A DNA stretch of 64,000 nucleotides from Roseiarcus sp963783175 (GCA_963783175.1 CAWANG010000022.1:136560-200559); one strand, 5' to 3'. Numbered from the stretch's first letter, positions 9,011 through 18,900 are shown. Program-made: numbers and translations. Notes: generated by a model not told the origin, from the letters alone.

Positions 9011-10819
9011 ATGATTCTCGAATCGATCGTCTGCGGCAGCGCTTCTCTCGCCCTTTATCATCACGTCGGCTACCCGCTGGCGCTACGGGCCTTCACGCGC
9101 ACCCGAACCGCCGCGCCCCAAGCAGGAACACTTTCCAAGCGTGATCTTCCTTCGATCGCCATGATCATCCCGGCCTTCAACGAAGAGCGTTACATCGCAG
9201 AAAAGATCGCCAATTGCGCTCGTCTCGACTATGGCGAAGGCGCCATCGAAATCATCGTCGTCTGCGATGGCTGCAGCGACACGACAGTTGAGCGCGCCGC
9301 CGGCGCAATAGCGGCCCTGGGCGACGCCTCATCGCCCTTCCGGCTCGTCGTGAACACGTCCAACCGCGGGAAGGTCGCCGCCCTCAACCAGGCGATCGCC
9401 GCTTGCTCGGCCGATCTCGTCGCGCTCACAGACGTTTCGGCCAGGCTGCCCACCGACGCGCTGACCCGGGCGGCCGACGTCTTTGCTGACCCGAACGTCG
9501 GCTTCATCACCGGGATCTATAGCATCCCCGGCGGCGGACCTTCCCAGCAGGCCTACTGGCGCTACCAGACCAACATCAAGCGGCTGGAGTCGGCCTTGGG
9601 ATCGCCGATTGGCGCGCACGGCGCGTTCTACGTGTTTCGCCACGCCGCGTGGACGGGGTTGGAGCCGGACACGATCAACGACGATGTCATTCTGCCGATG
9701 CGTATCGTCGAGCGCGGCTTCCGCGGCGCCTACGAGCAGGAGATCGCTGTCGTCGAAACCGACATCGATCCGCCGGCCCGGGATTTCGCGCGCCGCAAAC
9801 GTCTCGGCGCCGGCGCGATGCAGCAGGCCTCGCGGCTATGGCGCCTTGCCGACCCTCGCCGTCCAGGGATCGCCTTCGCGTTCCTCTCAGGCAAGGCGCT
9901 GCGGGCGCTCATGCCCTTTCTGATGGCGACTGCTCTTCTCGCTAGCCTCGCCCTAAGCTTCTCGTCGCCTGTCTTCGCGGCGATTTTTGGCGCACAGCTT
10001 GCCGTCTACTGCCTTGCTGCGGTGGCGCTAGCGTCGCCGCGCGTCGCGCGCCTGCCGGGGCTCGCTCCGCTCTCCTATCTTGTGGTCGGCCACGCGATGA
10101 GCGGGCTCGGCGCAGTGAGCTATCTCAGCGGCGGCTTTCGTCGGCCATGGGCGCGGGCGGCTGACGAGACGGGGGATTCGCAACGCCGCAGGTTAGGCAG
10201 CGGTTCCGTGGTCGCGGGAAAGCGCGCCTTGGATATCGTTGTCGCCAGTCTTGTGCTCGTCGTACTGGCGGTGATCTTCATCCCGGTCGCCGTCGCGATC
10301 AAGCTCGAAAGCCGAGGCCCGGTCTTCTACCGTCAGCTTCGCGTTGGCTTGCGGACTAGCAAGAAGTCGCGGCTCTTCCACTTGACGAAGTTCAGGACCA
10401 TGCGGGCGGATGCCGAGGCGCAAACCGGCGCTGTCTGGGCCACGGATCGCGATCCGCGCATCACTCGAATGGGCTATTTCCTCCGCAAGACGCGGCTGGA
10501 CGAACTACCACAGTGCATCGATGTGCTGCGCGGCGACATGTCCGTGGTCGGACCGCGGCCCGAGCGCCCCCAGTTCTTCAATCGTCTCGAGAATGAGATC
10601 CCGTTTTACGCCGAGCGGACCTACGGCCTGAAGCCCGGCATAACCGGTCTGGCCCAGGTCTACTTGCCCTACGACGCCTCGATCGAGGATGTGCGGCTGA
10701 AGGTCCTGCACGATCATGCCTATGCGCTGCGCATTTTGGCCGCGGGGCGGTGGCTATCGACCGACCTCGGAATCATTTTCAGAACTTTCGCCGTCATGGT
10801 GCTCGGCAAGGGCCGTTGA
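9011..10819 (+). CDS. GT2 glycosyltransferase fused to a bacterial sugar (phosphoglycosyl) transferase
   Basis: A 602-residue two-enzyme fusion. Residues 45-270 are a GT-A domain (IAMIIPAFNEERYI, VVCDGC, ALTDVSA, INDDVILPMRI). Residues about 295-360 give membrane helices. Residues 397-602 are a monotopic phosphoglycosyl transferase of the WcaJ/ExoY type: a membrane re-entrant helix, then KFRTM, the catalytic-region DELPQ, and VGPRPERP. The second domain would move hexose-1-phosphate onto undecaprenyl phosphate to start the repeat unit, and the first would add a following sugar. The gene follows the frame-broken glycosyltransferase by three bases. The frame is intact throughout, so the fusion is not an artefact of the neighbouring frame error. 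Confidence 0.88.
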   Translation: MILESIVCGSASLALYHHVGYPLALRAFTRTRTAAPQAGTLSKRDLPSIAMIIPAFNEERYIAEKIANCARLDYGEGAIEIIVVCDGCSDTTVERAAGAIAALGDASSPFRLVVNTSNRGKVAALNQAIAACSADLVALTDVSARLPTDALTRAADVFADPNVGFITGIYSIPGGGPSQQAYWRYQTNIKRLESALGSPIGAHGAFYVFRHAAWTGLEPDTINDDVILPMRIVERGFRGAYEQEIAVVETDIDPPARDFARRKRLGAGAMQQASRLWRLADPRRPGIAFAFLSGKALRALMPFLMATALLASLALSFSSPVFAAIFGAQLAVYCLAAVALASPRVARLPGLAPLSYLVVGHAMSGLGAVSYLSGGFRRPWARAADETGDSQRRRLGSGSVVAGKRALDIVVASLVLVVLAVIFIPVAVAIKLESRGPVFYRQLRVGLRTSKKSRLFHLTKFRTMRADAEAQTGAVWATDRDPRITRMGYFLRKTRLDELPQCIDVLRGDMSVVGPRPERPQFFNRLENEIPFYAERTYGLKPGITGLAQVYLPYDASIEDVRLKVLHDHAYALRILAAGRWLSTDLGIIFRTFAVMVLGKGR

Positions 10820-10836
10820 TACCCAGGAGTCATCAA

Positions 10837-12194
10837 ATGCAACGCAAATACTTTGGAACCGACGGCGTCCGAGGCGAGGCCAATGTCATTCTCACGCCAG
10901 AACTCGCAATGCGTATAGGACAGGCGTCGGGACTGACGTTCCGTTCAAACGCGGCCCAGCGGCGCGTCGTGATCGGCAAAGATACGAGAATATCTGGCTA
11001 CATGATCGAGACTGCGCTCGTCGCCGGCTTCACTTCAATCGGGATCGACGTTGTTCAATTAGGTCCGATGCCCACACCGGCGGTCGCGATGCTGACTCGC
11101 GCGATGCGCGCCGATCTCGGCGTCATGATCAGCGCCTCGCACAACACGTTCCAAGACAACGGAATCAAGCTGTTCGGTCCCGACGGCTACAAGTTGTCAG
11201 ACGTCCGGGAAGCGGAAATTGAGGCCCGCATGAACAAATGGACGCCAGCCATGCTCTCGAGGTTCTCGCGAGCTTGGGCGGGCGAAGCGGATCGAGAGCG
11301 CGCGGGCTCGCTATGTCGAGTTCGTCAAGCGAACCGTTTCGCGCGATCTGTCCCTCGATGGCATGCGCGTCGTGATCGATTGCGCTAACGGCGCCGCCTA
11401 TAAGGTTGCTCCTGAGACCCTGTGGGAGCTCGGCGCCGAAGTCATCGCTATCGGCGTCGAGCCGGATGGAACCAACATCAATCGCGACGTCGGCTCGACC
11501 TCGCCCCGCGCCCTTCAACGCAAGGTCCGGGAGATGCGCGCAGATATCGGCATCGCCCTCGACGGCGACGCCGACAGACTTCTCGTTGTGGACGAGAAAG
11601 GCGACGTCGTGGATGGCGACCAGATCCTCGCGCTGATCGCCGACAATCTTCACGCCTCGGGCCGGCTCGCTAACGCGGGTGTGGTCGCCACCGTGATGTC
11701 GAACGGCGCGCTGGAGGCGCATCTTGGCGATATAGAATCTTGCTCTCGTTCGAACCCCGGTCGGCGATCGCTATGTCATCGAACGTATGCGCGCCGATAA
11801 CTTTAACTTTGGTGGGGAGAAGTCAGGCCACATCATTCTCGCCGACTATGGGACGACAGGGGACGGGCTCGTCGCCGGCATACAGATTCTGGCAGGGGTG
11901 TGTCAGGCTGGGCGACCGGCGAGCGAGGTCTGCCGCCGATTTGAGCCTCTGCCGCAGATCGTCCGTAGCGTCGTGCCGGCGAATATCCCGACGGCCGGGA
12001 TTCTCCTCGGATTGACGAAGACCCATGAAGCACGCCTAGGCAAGCGCGGGCGCCTTCTGATCCGCGCGTCGGGCACGGAAAAGCTCGTCCGCATCATGGC
12101 CGAAGGCGAAAATCCGGCCCTTGTCAACGTCGTCGTCGACGACATCGCGAGTCTTCTTGTGAGCCAGCCGCAAGAGGTCTTGCTGGCAGCATGA
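10837..12194 (+). pseudogene. glmM: Phosphoglucosamine mutase-like gene, frame broken twice
   Basis: All GlmM signatures are present but lie in three successive frames: KYFGTDGVRG at the start and catalytic SASHN in frame one, metal-binding DGDADR in frame two, and GEKSGHI with phosphate-binding RASGTEKLVRIM in frame three. The shifts fall at about 11230-11270 and 11732-11739. Removing one base at each gives 451 residues, the usual GlmM length. The start ATG has CAGGAG upstream. GlmM converts glucosamine-6-phosphate to glucosamine-1-phosphate for UDP-GlcNAc. A copy inside an exopolysaccharide locus would be a dedicated paralogue; if it is the only copy it must be functional, since glmM is essential, which would argue for sequence error. 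Confidence 0.85.
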
Positions 12195-12283
12195 CGGCGC
12201 GGCGCGGGGACCTCCGAACTCGCGCAGCTATGGGCGGCTAGAGGCGCGACAATGGAATACTCTTCCTTGACTGGGGCGTTTGC

Positions 12284-15200
12284 TTGACCCGCTTTCGCGA
12301 AACGAGGCTGATCGTTGGGCTGTGCCTGGGCCTGATCTGCGTCGTCTGGATCGTCGTGACGTTCCTGACCGAGAAGGCGCGACATGACGCGATCGTGGAC
12401 GGCTATCGCGAGGCGTTTACGTCGGCAAGCGTCTTCGCTGAACAGGCGACTCGAACCATCCGCCTTCTGGACTCAGTTTCACAGCTCGTAGCACACGACC
12501 TCGCCAGGTCGCCGAACCCGAACCGCCTTAAGGAACTTGTCGACGAGAAGGCGATATCGATGGATACGCTCGTCCTCCTGAGTTTCATCGACGCCGAAGG
12601 TCGGGCCGTAAGTTCGAACTATGGGCCTGATCCCAGTCATACCGATCTGTCGGATCGCGAGCACGTCCGCGTCCAACTCGACCACAAGGTCGACGGGCTT
12701 TACATCGGCAAGCCGGTTCTTGGACGGGTTTCGGGGAAATGGTCAATCCAGCTAAGCCGGCGGGTCGAGGATGGCGCGGGCCATACGCTAGGCGTGTTGG
12801 TCCTCTCGATTGATCCCCACTATTTCGAGCGGTTCTGGAGCCGTGTGACCGAACCGTCGCAAACAGTCAATGAATTGATCGGACTAGACGGAGTTCTGAG
12901 GTCGCGCTCTGTCGACGTAGAATCCAGCCTCCAGAGAAATGCGCGACGCGACGCTTTGGCCGGCGCGGCGCGCGATGCGCCGAGCGGTCGGCTCGAGACG
13001 AGCGACGATGACGGCCGAATCTATCTGACCGAGTTCGTCCGACTTGAGGAATTGCCTCTCTTCGTAACGGCGAGCGTTCTGAAGAGCGCGGCCCTTGGCG
13101 AGAGCAACGTCATTGTGACGTGGCTCGTCGGCCTCGGGTTTGCACTCAGCACCCTCATCGCCCTCTTCGCCCTCATTCTGGCATCTCTCATAGAGCGCCT
13201 CAGGACGATGACAGACCAGGCCCAAACGGCCGAGCGGCGGCTGGCTGACGCGATTGAGGCCATCCCCGAAGGTTTTGCTCTGTTTGATCCCGAGGATCGG
13301 CTCGTGGTCTGCAACACGGCCTATCGTGAGGTCTATTCGAGCATCGCCGACAGAATCGTTCCCGGCGTTCGCTTCGAGGATCTTGTCCGTCATGGGCTCG
13401 AGTGCGGCCAATATCCCGAGGCCGAGGGCAAGGAGGAAAAATGGCTCGCGACCCGCCTCGCAGACCACCGGTCCGCGTCCGGCCAGATCGAGCAGCGAAC
13501 CAACACCGGGCGATGGCTGCGGATTGATGAGAAGAGGACCTCGGAAGGAGGCGTCGTCGGCATCCGGTATGACATCACGGAGCTCAAGCAGCGGGAGTTG
13601 GCATTCGCGCGCCAAACGTCGATCCTCGACATGACGCTACAGAACATCGGCGAGGCGGTCGCGGCGTTCGACAGCGCCCGACGCTTGGTCGCCTGGAACG
13701 ACAACTGCTCCCGGCTTCTCGACCTTCCGCCCGAGATGTTCAAGGTCGGCCAATCTTTTGACGCCCTGGTGCGGTTTCATGCCGAGCGCGGCGGATTCGC
13801 GCCACTTTCGCCGAACGAAGCGGTCACGCGATTGGCCACGGACTTCCACGTCCCGCTCGTGCGCGTCAGCATTCACCGCGTTGCCGACGGCCGCTCAATT
13901 GAAGCGCGCCGCTATCCCACGCCGGACGGCGGCGCGGTGTTCGTCTACCGGGATATTTCCGAGCGCGCCGAATACGAGGAACGGCGGGACGAAGCCTTGC
14001 GCGCGGCGGAGTCGGCCAACAGGACGAAATCAGAATTTCTCGCGATGATTAGCCATGAAATACGCACTCCGATGAACGCGATCATCGGCATGACGAGCGT
14101 CCTCGCCGAGCGCGATCTCGGCCCGACCGAAAGGCGCTATGTCGATGTGATCGCGGAATCGGGTGAGAAACTCCTTGTCATCATTGATGATCTGCTTGAT
14201 CTCTCGAGTCTCGAGGCTGGCAAATTCATGCCCATCAAGAGCGTCTTCGACATTCGCAGCCTTGTCGAAAACGCGGTGGATACAGCCAGGGCGTTGCCGC
14301 AGGCGGGGAAACTGTCGATCGTCGCCGACATTGACTGCGCGGCGCCGGCGGCGCTGGTGGCTGACGCGGTGCGAATCCGGCAGATCGTCCTCAACCTCCT
14401 CACCAATGCGGTCAAATATGCAGGCCGCGGCGTCGTGACGATCCGGGTCTCGACGACCCGCACGGACAACGCGGCGATCATGTTGCGCTGCGAGGTCGAG
14501 GACACCGGGCCGGGCATTCCCGAGGAGCTTCGAGCCCGGCTCTTCCGGCCTTTCGAGCGAGGACAGGCTGACGTCGAAAACCGGGTTGCCGGCACAGGTC
14601 TCGGGCTCACGATTTGTCGCCGGCTCGTCGATATGATGGGCGGGTCGATTGGCGTGGAAAGCGCGGTCGGGGTCGGAAGCCGCTTTTGGTTCGAGGTTCC
14701 TTGCCGTGAGGGAAATGAAGCAGACCCGGCCTCGTCGAAGACCTTCGCGCCCGCAATTTCGGCCAAGCGCGGGCGAGGGCTACGCATCCTCGTGGCGGAA
14801 GACGTGCCGGCGAATCGAACCGTCGTCGCCGCGATGCTGGCGTCGCTCGGTCACGACGCGCAAATTGTCGGCGACGGCGCAGCCGCCGTGGAGGCGCAGC
14901 GCGAACGCGATTTCGATGTCATTCTCATGGATATTCAGATGCCCGTGATGAACGGGTTGGACGCCATTCGGGCGATCCGATCTGGGGATGGACGCGACCC
15001 CACAATTCCAATCATCGCTTTGACCGCCTATGCGTACAAGGATGATCACGACGCAGCCCAGGCGGCGGGCGCGACTGGATATGTCACCAAGCCTATTCGC
15101 AAGGGCATGTTGGCTGCCGCCCTCCAGGCGGTATCGGGCCAAGATGAGGAGCACGCGATGGAAGATAAGACGGCTGACACGCCGCCAGCTGACTTCGACG

Positions 15201-15532
15201 TATTCGCGCTCCAAGAGCTGAGGGACGATATCGGGCCCGAAAGCTTCGCGCGGCTGATCGGCAAATGCATCGAGGACGTACGCCAACGCCTTGACGGATT
15301 CGAGAAGCAGGGGAGCGCAAGCGCCCATGCGACGCGCGCCGTCGCTCATCAGTTGCGCGGCCTGTTCGCCCAGTTCGGCGCAGTCGGAGCCGCGCGCGCG
15401 GCCGCCGCGACCGAAGCCGCCAACGATCAGGATCTCCCGCGAGCGGTCATCGCACTGAAACAAAGCTCTTTGAGCTCTCTTGCGCGGTTCGAGTTCGATC
15501 CGGGACGGCGTTCCCCTCTCCTCGCTTGGTAG
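12284..15532 (+). CDS. Hybrid sensor histidine kinase with PAS domains, receiver and C-terminal Hpt
   Basis: A 1082-residue membrane kinase. The start is TTG at 12284: no ATG precedes the first membrane helix (residues 10-28), so the TTG is needed for membrane insertion. A periplasmic sensor of dCache type (about 30-268) and a second helix (about 276-303) are followed by two PAS regions (about 320-560). The HisKA H-box is SHEIRTPMNA with H591. The ATPase has LLTNAVKYA, DTGPGIPE and GTGLGLTI. The receiver has phospho-acceptor D883 and KPIRKG. The C-terminal Hpt has AHQLRG with H1022. The Hpt can hand phosphate to a separate receiver; the only other receiver in the locus is that of the SypE-like protein at 3954. 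It closes the exopolysaccharide locus. Confidence 0.92.
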   Translation: MTRFRETRLIVGLCLGLICVVWIVVTFLTEKARHDAIVDGYREAFTSASVFAEQATRTIRLLDSVSQLVAHDLARSPNPNRLKELVDEKAISMDTLVLLSFIDAEGRAVSSNYGPDPSHTDLSDREHVRVQLDHKVDGLYIGKPVLGRVSGKWSIQLSRRVEDGAGHTLGVLVLSIDPHYFERFWSRVTEPSQTVNELIGLDGVLRSRSVDVESSLQRNARRDALAGAARDAPSGRLETSDDDGRIYLTEFVRLEELPLFVTASVLKSAALGESNVIVTWLVGLGFALSTLIALFALILASLIERLRTMTDQAQTAERRLADAIEAIPEGFALFDPEDRLVVCNTAYREVYSSIADRIVPGVRFEDLVRHGLECGQYPEAEGKEEKWLATRLADHRSASGQIEQRTNTGRWLRIDEKRTSEGGVVGIRYDITELKQRELAFARQTSILDMTLQNIGEAVAAFDSARRLVAWNDNCSRLLDLPPEMFKVGQSFDALVRFHAERGGFAPLSPNEAVTRLATDFHVPLVRVSIHRVADGRSIEARRYPTPDGGAVFVYRDISERAEYEERRDEALRAAESANRTKSEFLAMISHEIRTPMNAIIGMTSVLAERDLGPTERRYVDVIAESGEKLLVIIDDLLDLSSLEAGKFMPIKSVFDIRSLVENAVDTARALPQAGKLSIVADIDCAAPAALVADAVRIRQIVLNLLTNAVKYAGRGVVTIRVSTTRTDNAAIMLRCEVEDTGPGIPEELRARLFRPFERGQADVENRVAGTGLGLTICRRLVDMMGGSIGVESAVGVGSRFWFEVPCREGNEADPASSKTFAPAISAKRGRGLRILVAEDVPANRTVVAAMLASLGHDAQIVGDGAAAVEAQRERDFDVILMDIQMPVMNGLDAIRAIRSGDGRDPTIPIIALTAYAYKDDHDAAQAAGATGYVTKPIRKGMLAAALQAVSGQDEEHAMEDKTADTPPADFDVFALQELRDDIGPESFARLIGKCIEDVRQRLDGFEKQGSASAHATRAVAHQLRGLFAQFGAVGAARAAAATEAANDQDLPRAVIALKQSSLSSLARFEFDPGRRSPLLAW

Positions 15533-15745
15533 GTAAGCGCTGCTCCGAAGCGGTCCGCTACGGAAACTCCTGGCGGCGGCTCTGAATCTGGGCTGGATGC
15601 TGCCGGCGCACGCGAGCTGGCCTTGAGCCGAGAACCGACGACAACGATAGGAGTGCGGCAATTCGGGATCAAACGGCGAGCCTGTTTTTCCCGCTTGGGG
15701 AAACCAGGCCCTTCGTCGAGGAAGGCGAGATACGCGCCAAGCCGT

Positions 15746-16051
15746 TCATCCGTGTGGCGGCCGCACTTCCTCGAGGGCGCATTCGTAAGCCAGGCGGGCT
15801 AGGCCGGGGCCGCAACAAACACATTTCTCTTGGTCACGCTCGGCGGAGAACCGCTGACGCGACTTGGCGAGGAAAAGCTCGGTATTGCACCGCGGGCATG
15901 GATAAAGCCGCTCGGCGCCGTCTCGGACTTTTGAAAACCACAGAAAGCCAGTCGAACTGCAAGACCAACCGGCCGCCGCGAAAGCGCAACCTTCGGGGGC
16001 CTCAGGGGCCGACCAATTCAGGCGATCGACGGGAGCAGTTTCAGATTCCAT
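15746..16051 (-). CDS. Hypothetical small protein with paired Cys-x2-Cys motifs
   Basis: A 101-residue reading frame with two cysteine pairs, CPRC (about residue 52) and CVCC (about 77), spaced 20-odd residues apart in a zinc-ribbon-like manner. Its start overlaps the 3' end of the LVIVD-repeat gene by 11 bases on the same strand, which suggests coupling. No family was recognised, and the rest of the 15533-16040 interval shows no better candidate. It could be a chance frame; the cysteine spacing and the overlap are the only support. Confidence 0.4.
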   Translation of the reverse strand: MESETAPVDRLNWSAPEAPEGCAFAAAGWSCSSTGFLWFSKVRDGAERLYPCPRCNTELFLAKSRQRFSAERDQEKCVCCGPGLARLAYECALEEVRPPHG

Positions 16052-17279
16052 TGTACTTGAGGACGTAGATGCCGTGGTTCTTATCAGTGACGAGTATATT
16101 TCGGCGATTGTCGATTAAAACATCCTCGGACTGTGTCACTAGCCCGGTGGCCGGCAGCAAACCACGCCGTTCCTGCGGGTCCGGCGGGATAAAAAATGCG
16201 ACTTCGCGAGGCGTTCTTTCATCCGAGATGTCGTAAACGCGCAGGCCTGCGTTGAAGTAAGTAAGGAATACCAAGTTCTCGTTATGATAAAGGACACTCT
16301 GATACTGGGGCTGGTGCTGGTTGTGTGGACCGAATCTTCCGGGCCGCTCGTAAAAGTTGCGCACGCCCAACCCCTGAGGTGGGACGGGCTGCGGAAACAG
16401 CGAAATCAGACGAGGATTTGTTTCGTCCGAAATATCAACGATGCCCGCATACCCAAGTGGCTCGTTGCCCTGCTCCTCAATGGCCTCTGAGTTGACAACG
16501 ACGAGGGGTCTCTCGCTCAGCGGCACCGCCGTATGCACGCAGATGTAAGCTTGGAACGGCGGAGAGAACGGCAGGTCGCTAACGAGCTTGGGCGCCTTTA
16601 CATCGGAGATGTCGAGGATGACAAACCCACCCGCGCTGTAAGGGAGATACGCTCTTTCGCCCCGAACGTATGCGCCTCCATGAAGCAGCGTCCCGAACTT
16701 GACTCCCGGCTCACCCCCAGCCGTCCATTGTCCGTGACGCCACCAGCGCGAGACCTCAACTGGACTTGCAGGATTGCTGATATCGACGATTTGATAGATG
16801 TGACCGTCGTAGCCCTCGGGCAGGGCCGTCGTGTGAACATAAGGGCCGCCCGCGTAGAAATTGCGGTGCGTGCCCTTCCCTCCGGTACGGTAGATCCCGA
16901 GCTCCTTCGGATCTTCAGGGTCCGCCAGATTCCAGATGACGAATCCCTCGCCGAAGGAGTCGGATTGATTTCCCCATCCCTCCGGGATTCGCTCTTGGGA
17001 CGTGATCATCAGGCCGTCTGCAATCTGTACCTGCAGCGTCCATGTATTCGGCGGGCCGGGCACGAAGCGAATGACGCGCAGGTTCGTGGCGTCGGTGATG
17101 TCGATCACCGAGAACCCGCTGTGCCAAAGATGTGCAACGTAGAGATACCAGCGTTCGGCTGTTTTATGTATCGCCATCTTAAAGCCAGGGCGGCGGTCGA
17201 GGTCCGTGTAGCCAATCGCTTCTATATTCCTAGAAAACGATTTGCCCTTTGGGAAGTTGTTAGACAAGTCGCACTCCAA
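16041..17279 (-). CDS. LVIVD-repeat (beta-propeller-like) protein
   Basis: A 412-residue protein built of repeated units with the pattern hydrophobic-x-D-I-S/T-D/N-x-x-x-P: SVIDITDATN, QIVDISNPASP, VILDISDVKAP, GIVDISDETNP, RVYDISDERTP. This is the signature of LVIVD repeats, thought to form a beta-propeller. No catalytic motif or signal peptide is evident. The start is a TTG at 17279; the conserved part begins about 13 residues in, at FSRNIEAIGY. Base composition is lower in GC than the neighbours, suggesting acquisition. It faces away from the isomerase gene at 18037. Similar proteins often sit near TIM-barrel and SnoaL-like genes, but no biochemical role is known to me. Confidence 0.75.
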   Translation of the reverse strand: MECDLSNNFPKGKSFSRNIEAIGYTDLDRRPGFKMAIHKTAERWYLYVAHLWHSGFSVIDITDATNLRVIRFVPGPPNTWTLQVQIADGLMITSQERIPEGWGNQSDSFGEGFVIWNLADPEDPKELGIYRTGGKGTHRNFYAGGPYVHTTALPEGYDGHIYQIVDISNPASPVEVSRWWRHGQWTAGGEPGVKFGTLLHGGAYVRGERAYLPYSAGGFVILDISDVKAPKLVSDLPFSPPFQAYICVHTAVPLSERPLVVVNSEAIEEQGNEPLGYAGIVDISDETNPRLISLFPQPVPPQGLGVRNFYERPGRFGPHNQHQPQYQSVLYHNENLVFLTYFNAGLRVYDISDERTPREVAFFIPPDPQERRGLLPATGLVTQSEDVLIDNRRNILVTDKNHGIYVLKYNGI

Positions 17280-18036
17280 AGTGTTGGCGGTTAACTTGGT
17301 ATAATTCCAACTTTCCTTTCGAAATTACTCGCTACAATTAGATGCAAGCCTGGTTGCTAGAATCACGCGGTACGGGTGACGACAATTCGCTACCTGCTAG
17401 CCTGCGGTTTCGGCAGCGTCGACTGCAGCGCTGGCCGGCGCCAGGCTCAAGCCGCGAGCACGGCGAATGCGAATCCGGGGGCGCCACGATCTCCCGGTCG
17501 GCCAAGTTTAGCTTTCATCGACTGCTCCTCCCGCGGCTTCGAGCCGCCCACATGACAAGCTGGGCTCTTCCAAGAGATCCCAGCAGCGTCGGCGTCCTAA
17601 ACACCTAGAGTTAACCGTTTGGCATATCGACCTTTCCTGGTCTTTGGACGACCTAACAAAGGAATCGATCCTATTCTGGACCCCTTGCCAGCGACTTCGC
17701 CAGGCGGAGGCACGTACTTCGAGAACCGATCGAGCGTATCGCTTGCCGCGCAAGTTCTCGTGGCGCGCGCGCATAGGGTTCAATGTCGGTTGAGCCGACC
17801 TGAAGAGTTAGCCGGACTTAGCTTGCGGGTCCCCGAGCAACGCCTCACGCTGGAGTTGGCGATGCGGATCCTTGAACTTGCTGGGTTAGGCGTTCGGCAG
17901 CCGGAACAGTCATCCAACTGTTGGCGAGCCGGACAAGATTGCTCTTCGGCGTTAGGCAAAACGGCCATCGGCTTTCGGCGCGACTTTGCGGCAAGATGGC
18001 GGTGTAATCGGCTGACATCCAGACCGGAGGAAACGC
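17280..18036. other. 757-bp stretch without a recognisable gene
   Basis: Several frames are open here, the longest about 500 bases on the plus strand running into the isomerase gene, but none shows a family motif, a convincing ribosome-binding site or a steady codon pattern. The left part (17290-17400) is AT-richer than the rest of the window and could hold the divergent promoters of the LVIVD and isomerase genes. No inverted repeats typical of an insertion sequence were found. It may be gene debris. Confidence 0.4.
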
Positions 18037-18900
18037 ATGTCATATCCCCGCTTTTCGATCAGCGAGGCCAGCACCTACCCGGCGACCTTCGAAGAGGACC
18101 TCGCCGCCTACAAAGCCGGGGGCGCTGACGGCATCGGCATTTGGGAGTTCAAGCTACCCGATGGAGATGACGCGAGGAGCATCGACGCGCTGGGCGCTTC
18201 GGGCCTCACGCCGACCATCTGCGTTCCGAAGGCGCCGTGCATCCTGCCCGATTTCCTGTTTCCTGAGCCGCGCGAGCCGGTTGAGCGCCGCAAGGCGCTC
18301 TGCGCCTCGGTCCGTCGATTCGCCGCCTTTAATCCGGTCGGCGTCATGGTGGTTCCAGGACCACCCGGCGACGACCCTGCTCAGACGCGCCGCATGGTCG
18401 TCGAGGGCGTCAAGGCTGCAGCCGATGTGGCCGGCGAGCTTGGCGTCACAATTGGCTTCGAACAGATCCGAAAGGACGCCGGCTCGTTGATTTCGACCTT
18501 GCCGCAAACCCTGGACATCCTCGAGGACATCGGCGCCCCAAACATCAAAATCATCTTCGACACCTGGCACTTCTGGGACCTGCCGGGTGTGGTGGACGAC
18601 CTGCGCAAATACGCGGACCGGTTCATCTGCATTCAAGTCAACGACCGGCGCCAGCCTCGCACTTGGGGCGATAGGCTGATTCCCGGCGACGGCGACCTCG
18701 ACCTGCCGGCCTTTTTCGGGGCGCTGGAGAGCGGCGGCTTTAAGGGCTGGTACGATCTTGAGATTTTTTCGGACAATGGCCTCTGGGGCCAGACGTATCC
18801 GGACTCCCTCTACAATCTTGAACCGGCCGACCTAGCCAAACGCGCCGTCGCAGGCTTCCGAAAAGAATGGGACAAGCGAAAGGCGGCGGTCACGCAATGA
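18037..18900 (+). CDS. Sugar phosphate isomerase/epimerase-like TIM-barrel protein
   Basis: A 287-residue protein of the xylose-isomerase-like TIM-barrel superfamily. The metal-site pattern is visible: E in TIGFEQIRKD, D-x-W-H in IIFDTWHFWD, Q/N-x-N-D in CIQVNDRRQ, and a terminal E in WYDLEIFSDNG. The ATG follows GGAGGAAACGC, a strong ribosome-binding site. Members isomerise or epimerise small sugar-like molecules, but many are catabolic enzymes of unknown substrate. The next gene encodes a SnoaL-like protein 135 bases downstream, and the LVIVD gene diverges upstream, so the three probably serve one pathway. The substrate cannot be named from sequence. Confidence 0.83.
   Translation: MSYPRFSISEASTYPATFEEDLAAYKAGGADGIGIWEFKLPDGDDARSIDALGASGLTPTICVPKAPCILPDFLFPEPREPVERRKALCASVRRFAAFNPVGVMVVPGPPGDDPAQTRRMVVEGVKAAADVAGELGVTIGFEQIRKDAGSLISTLPQTLDILEDIGAPNIKIIFDTWHFWDLPGVVDDLRKYADRFICIQVNDRRQPRTWGDRLIPGDGDLDLPAFFGALESGGFKGWYDLEIFSDNGLWGQTYPDSLYNLEPADLAKRAVAGFRKEWDKRKAAVTQ

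Noticed and set aside
17280..18036. Insertion-sequence remnant between the LVIVD and isomerase genes
   Set aside because: No terminal inverted repeats, target duplications or transposase motifs could be seen in any frame.
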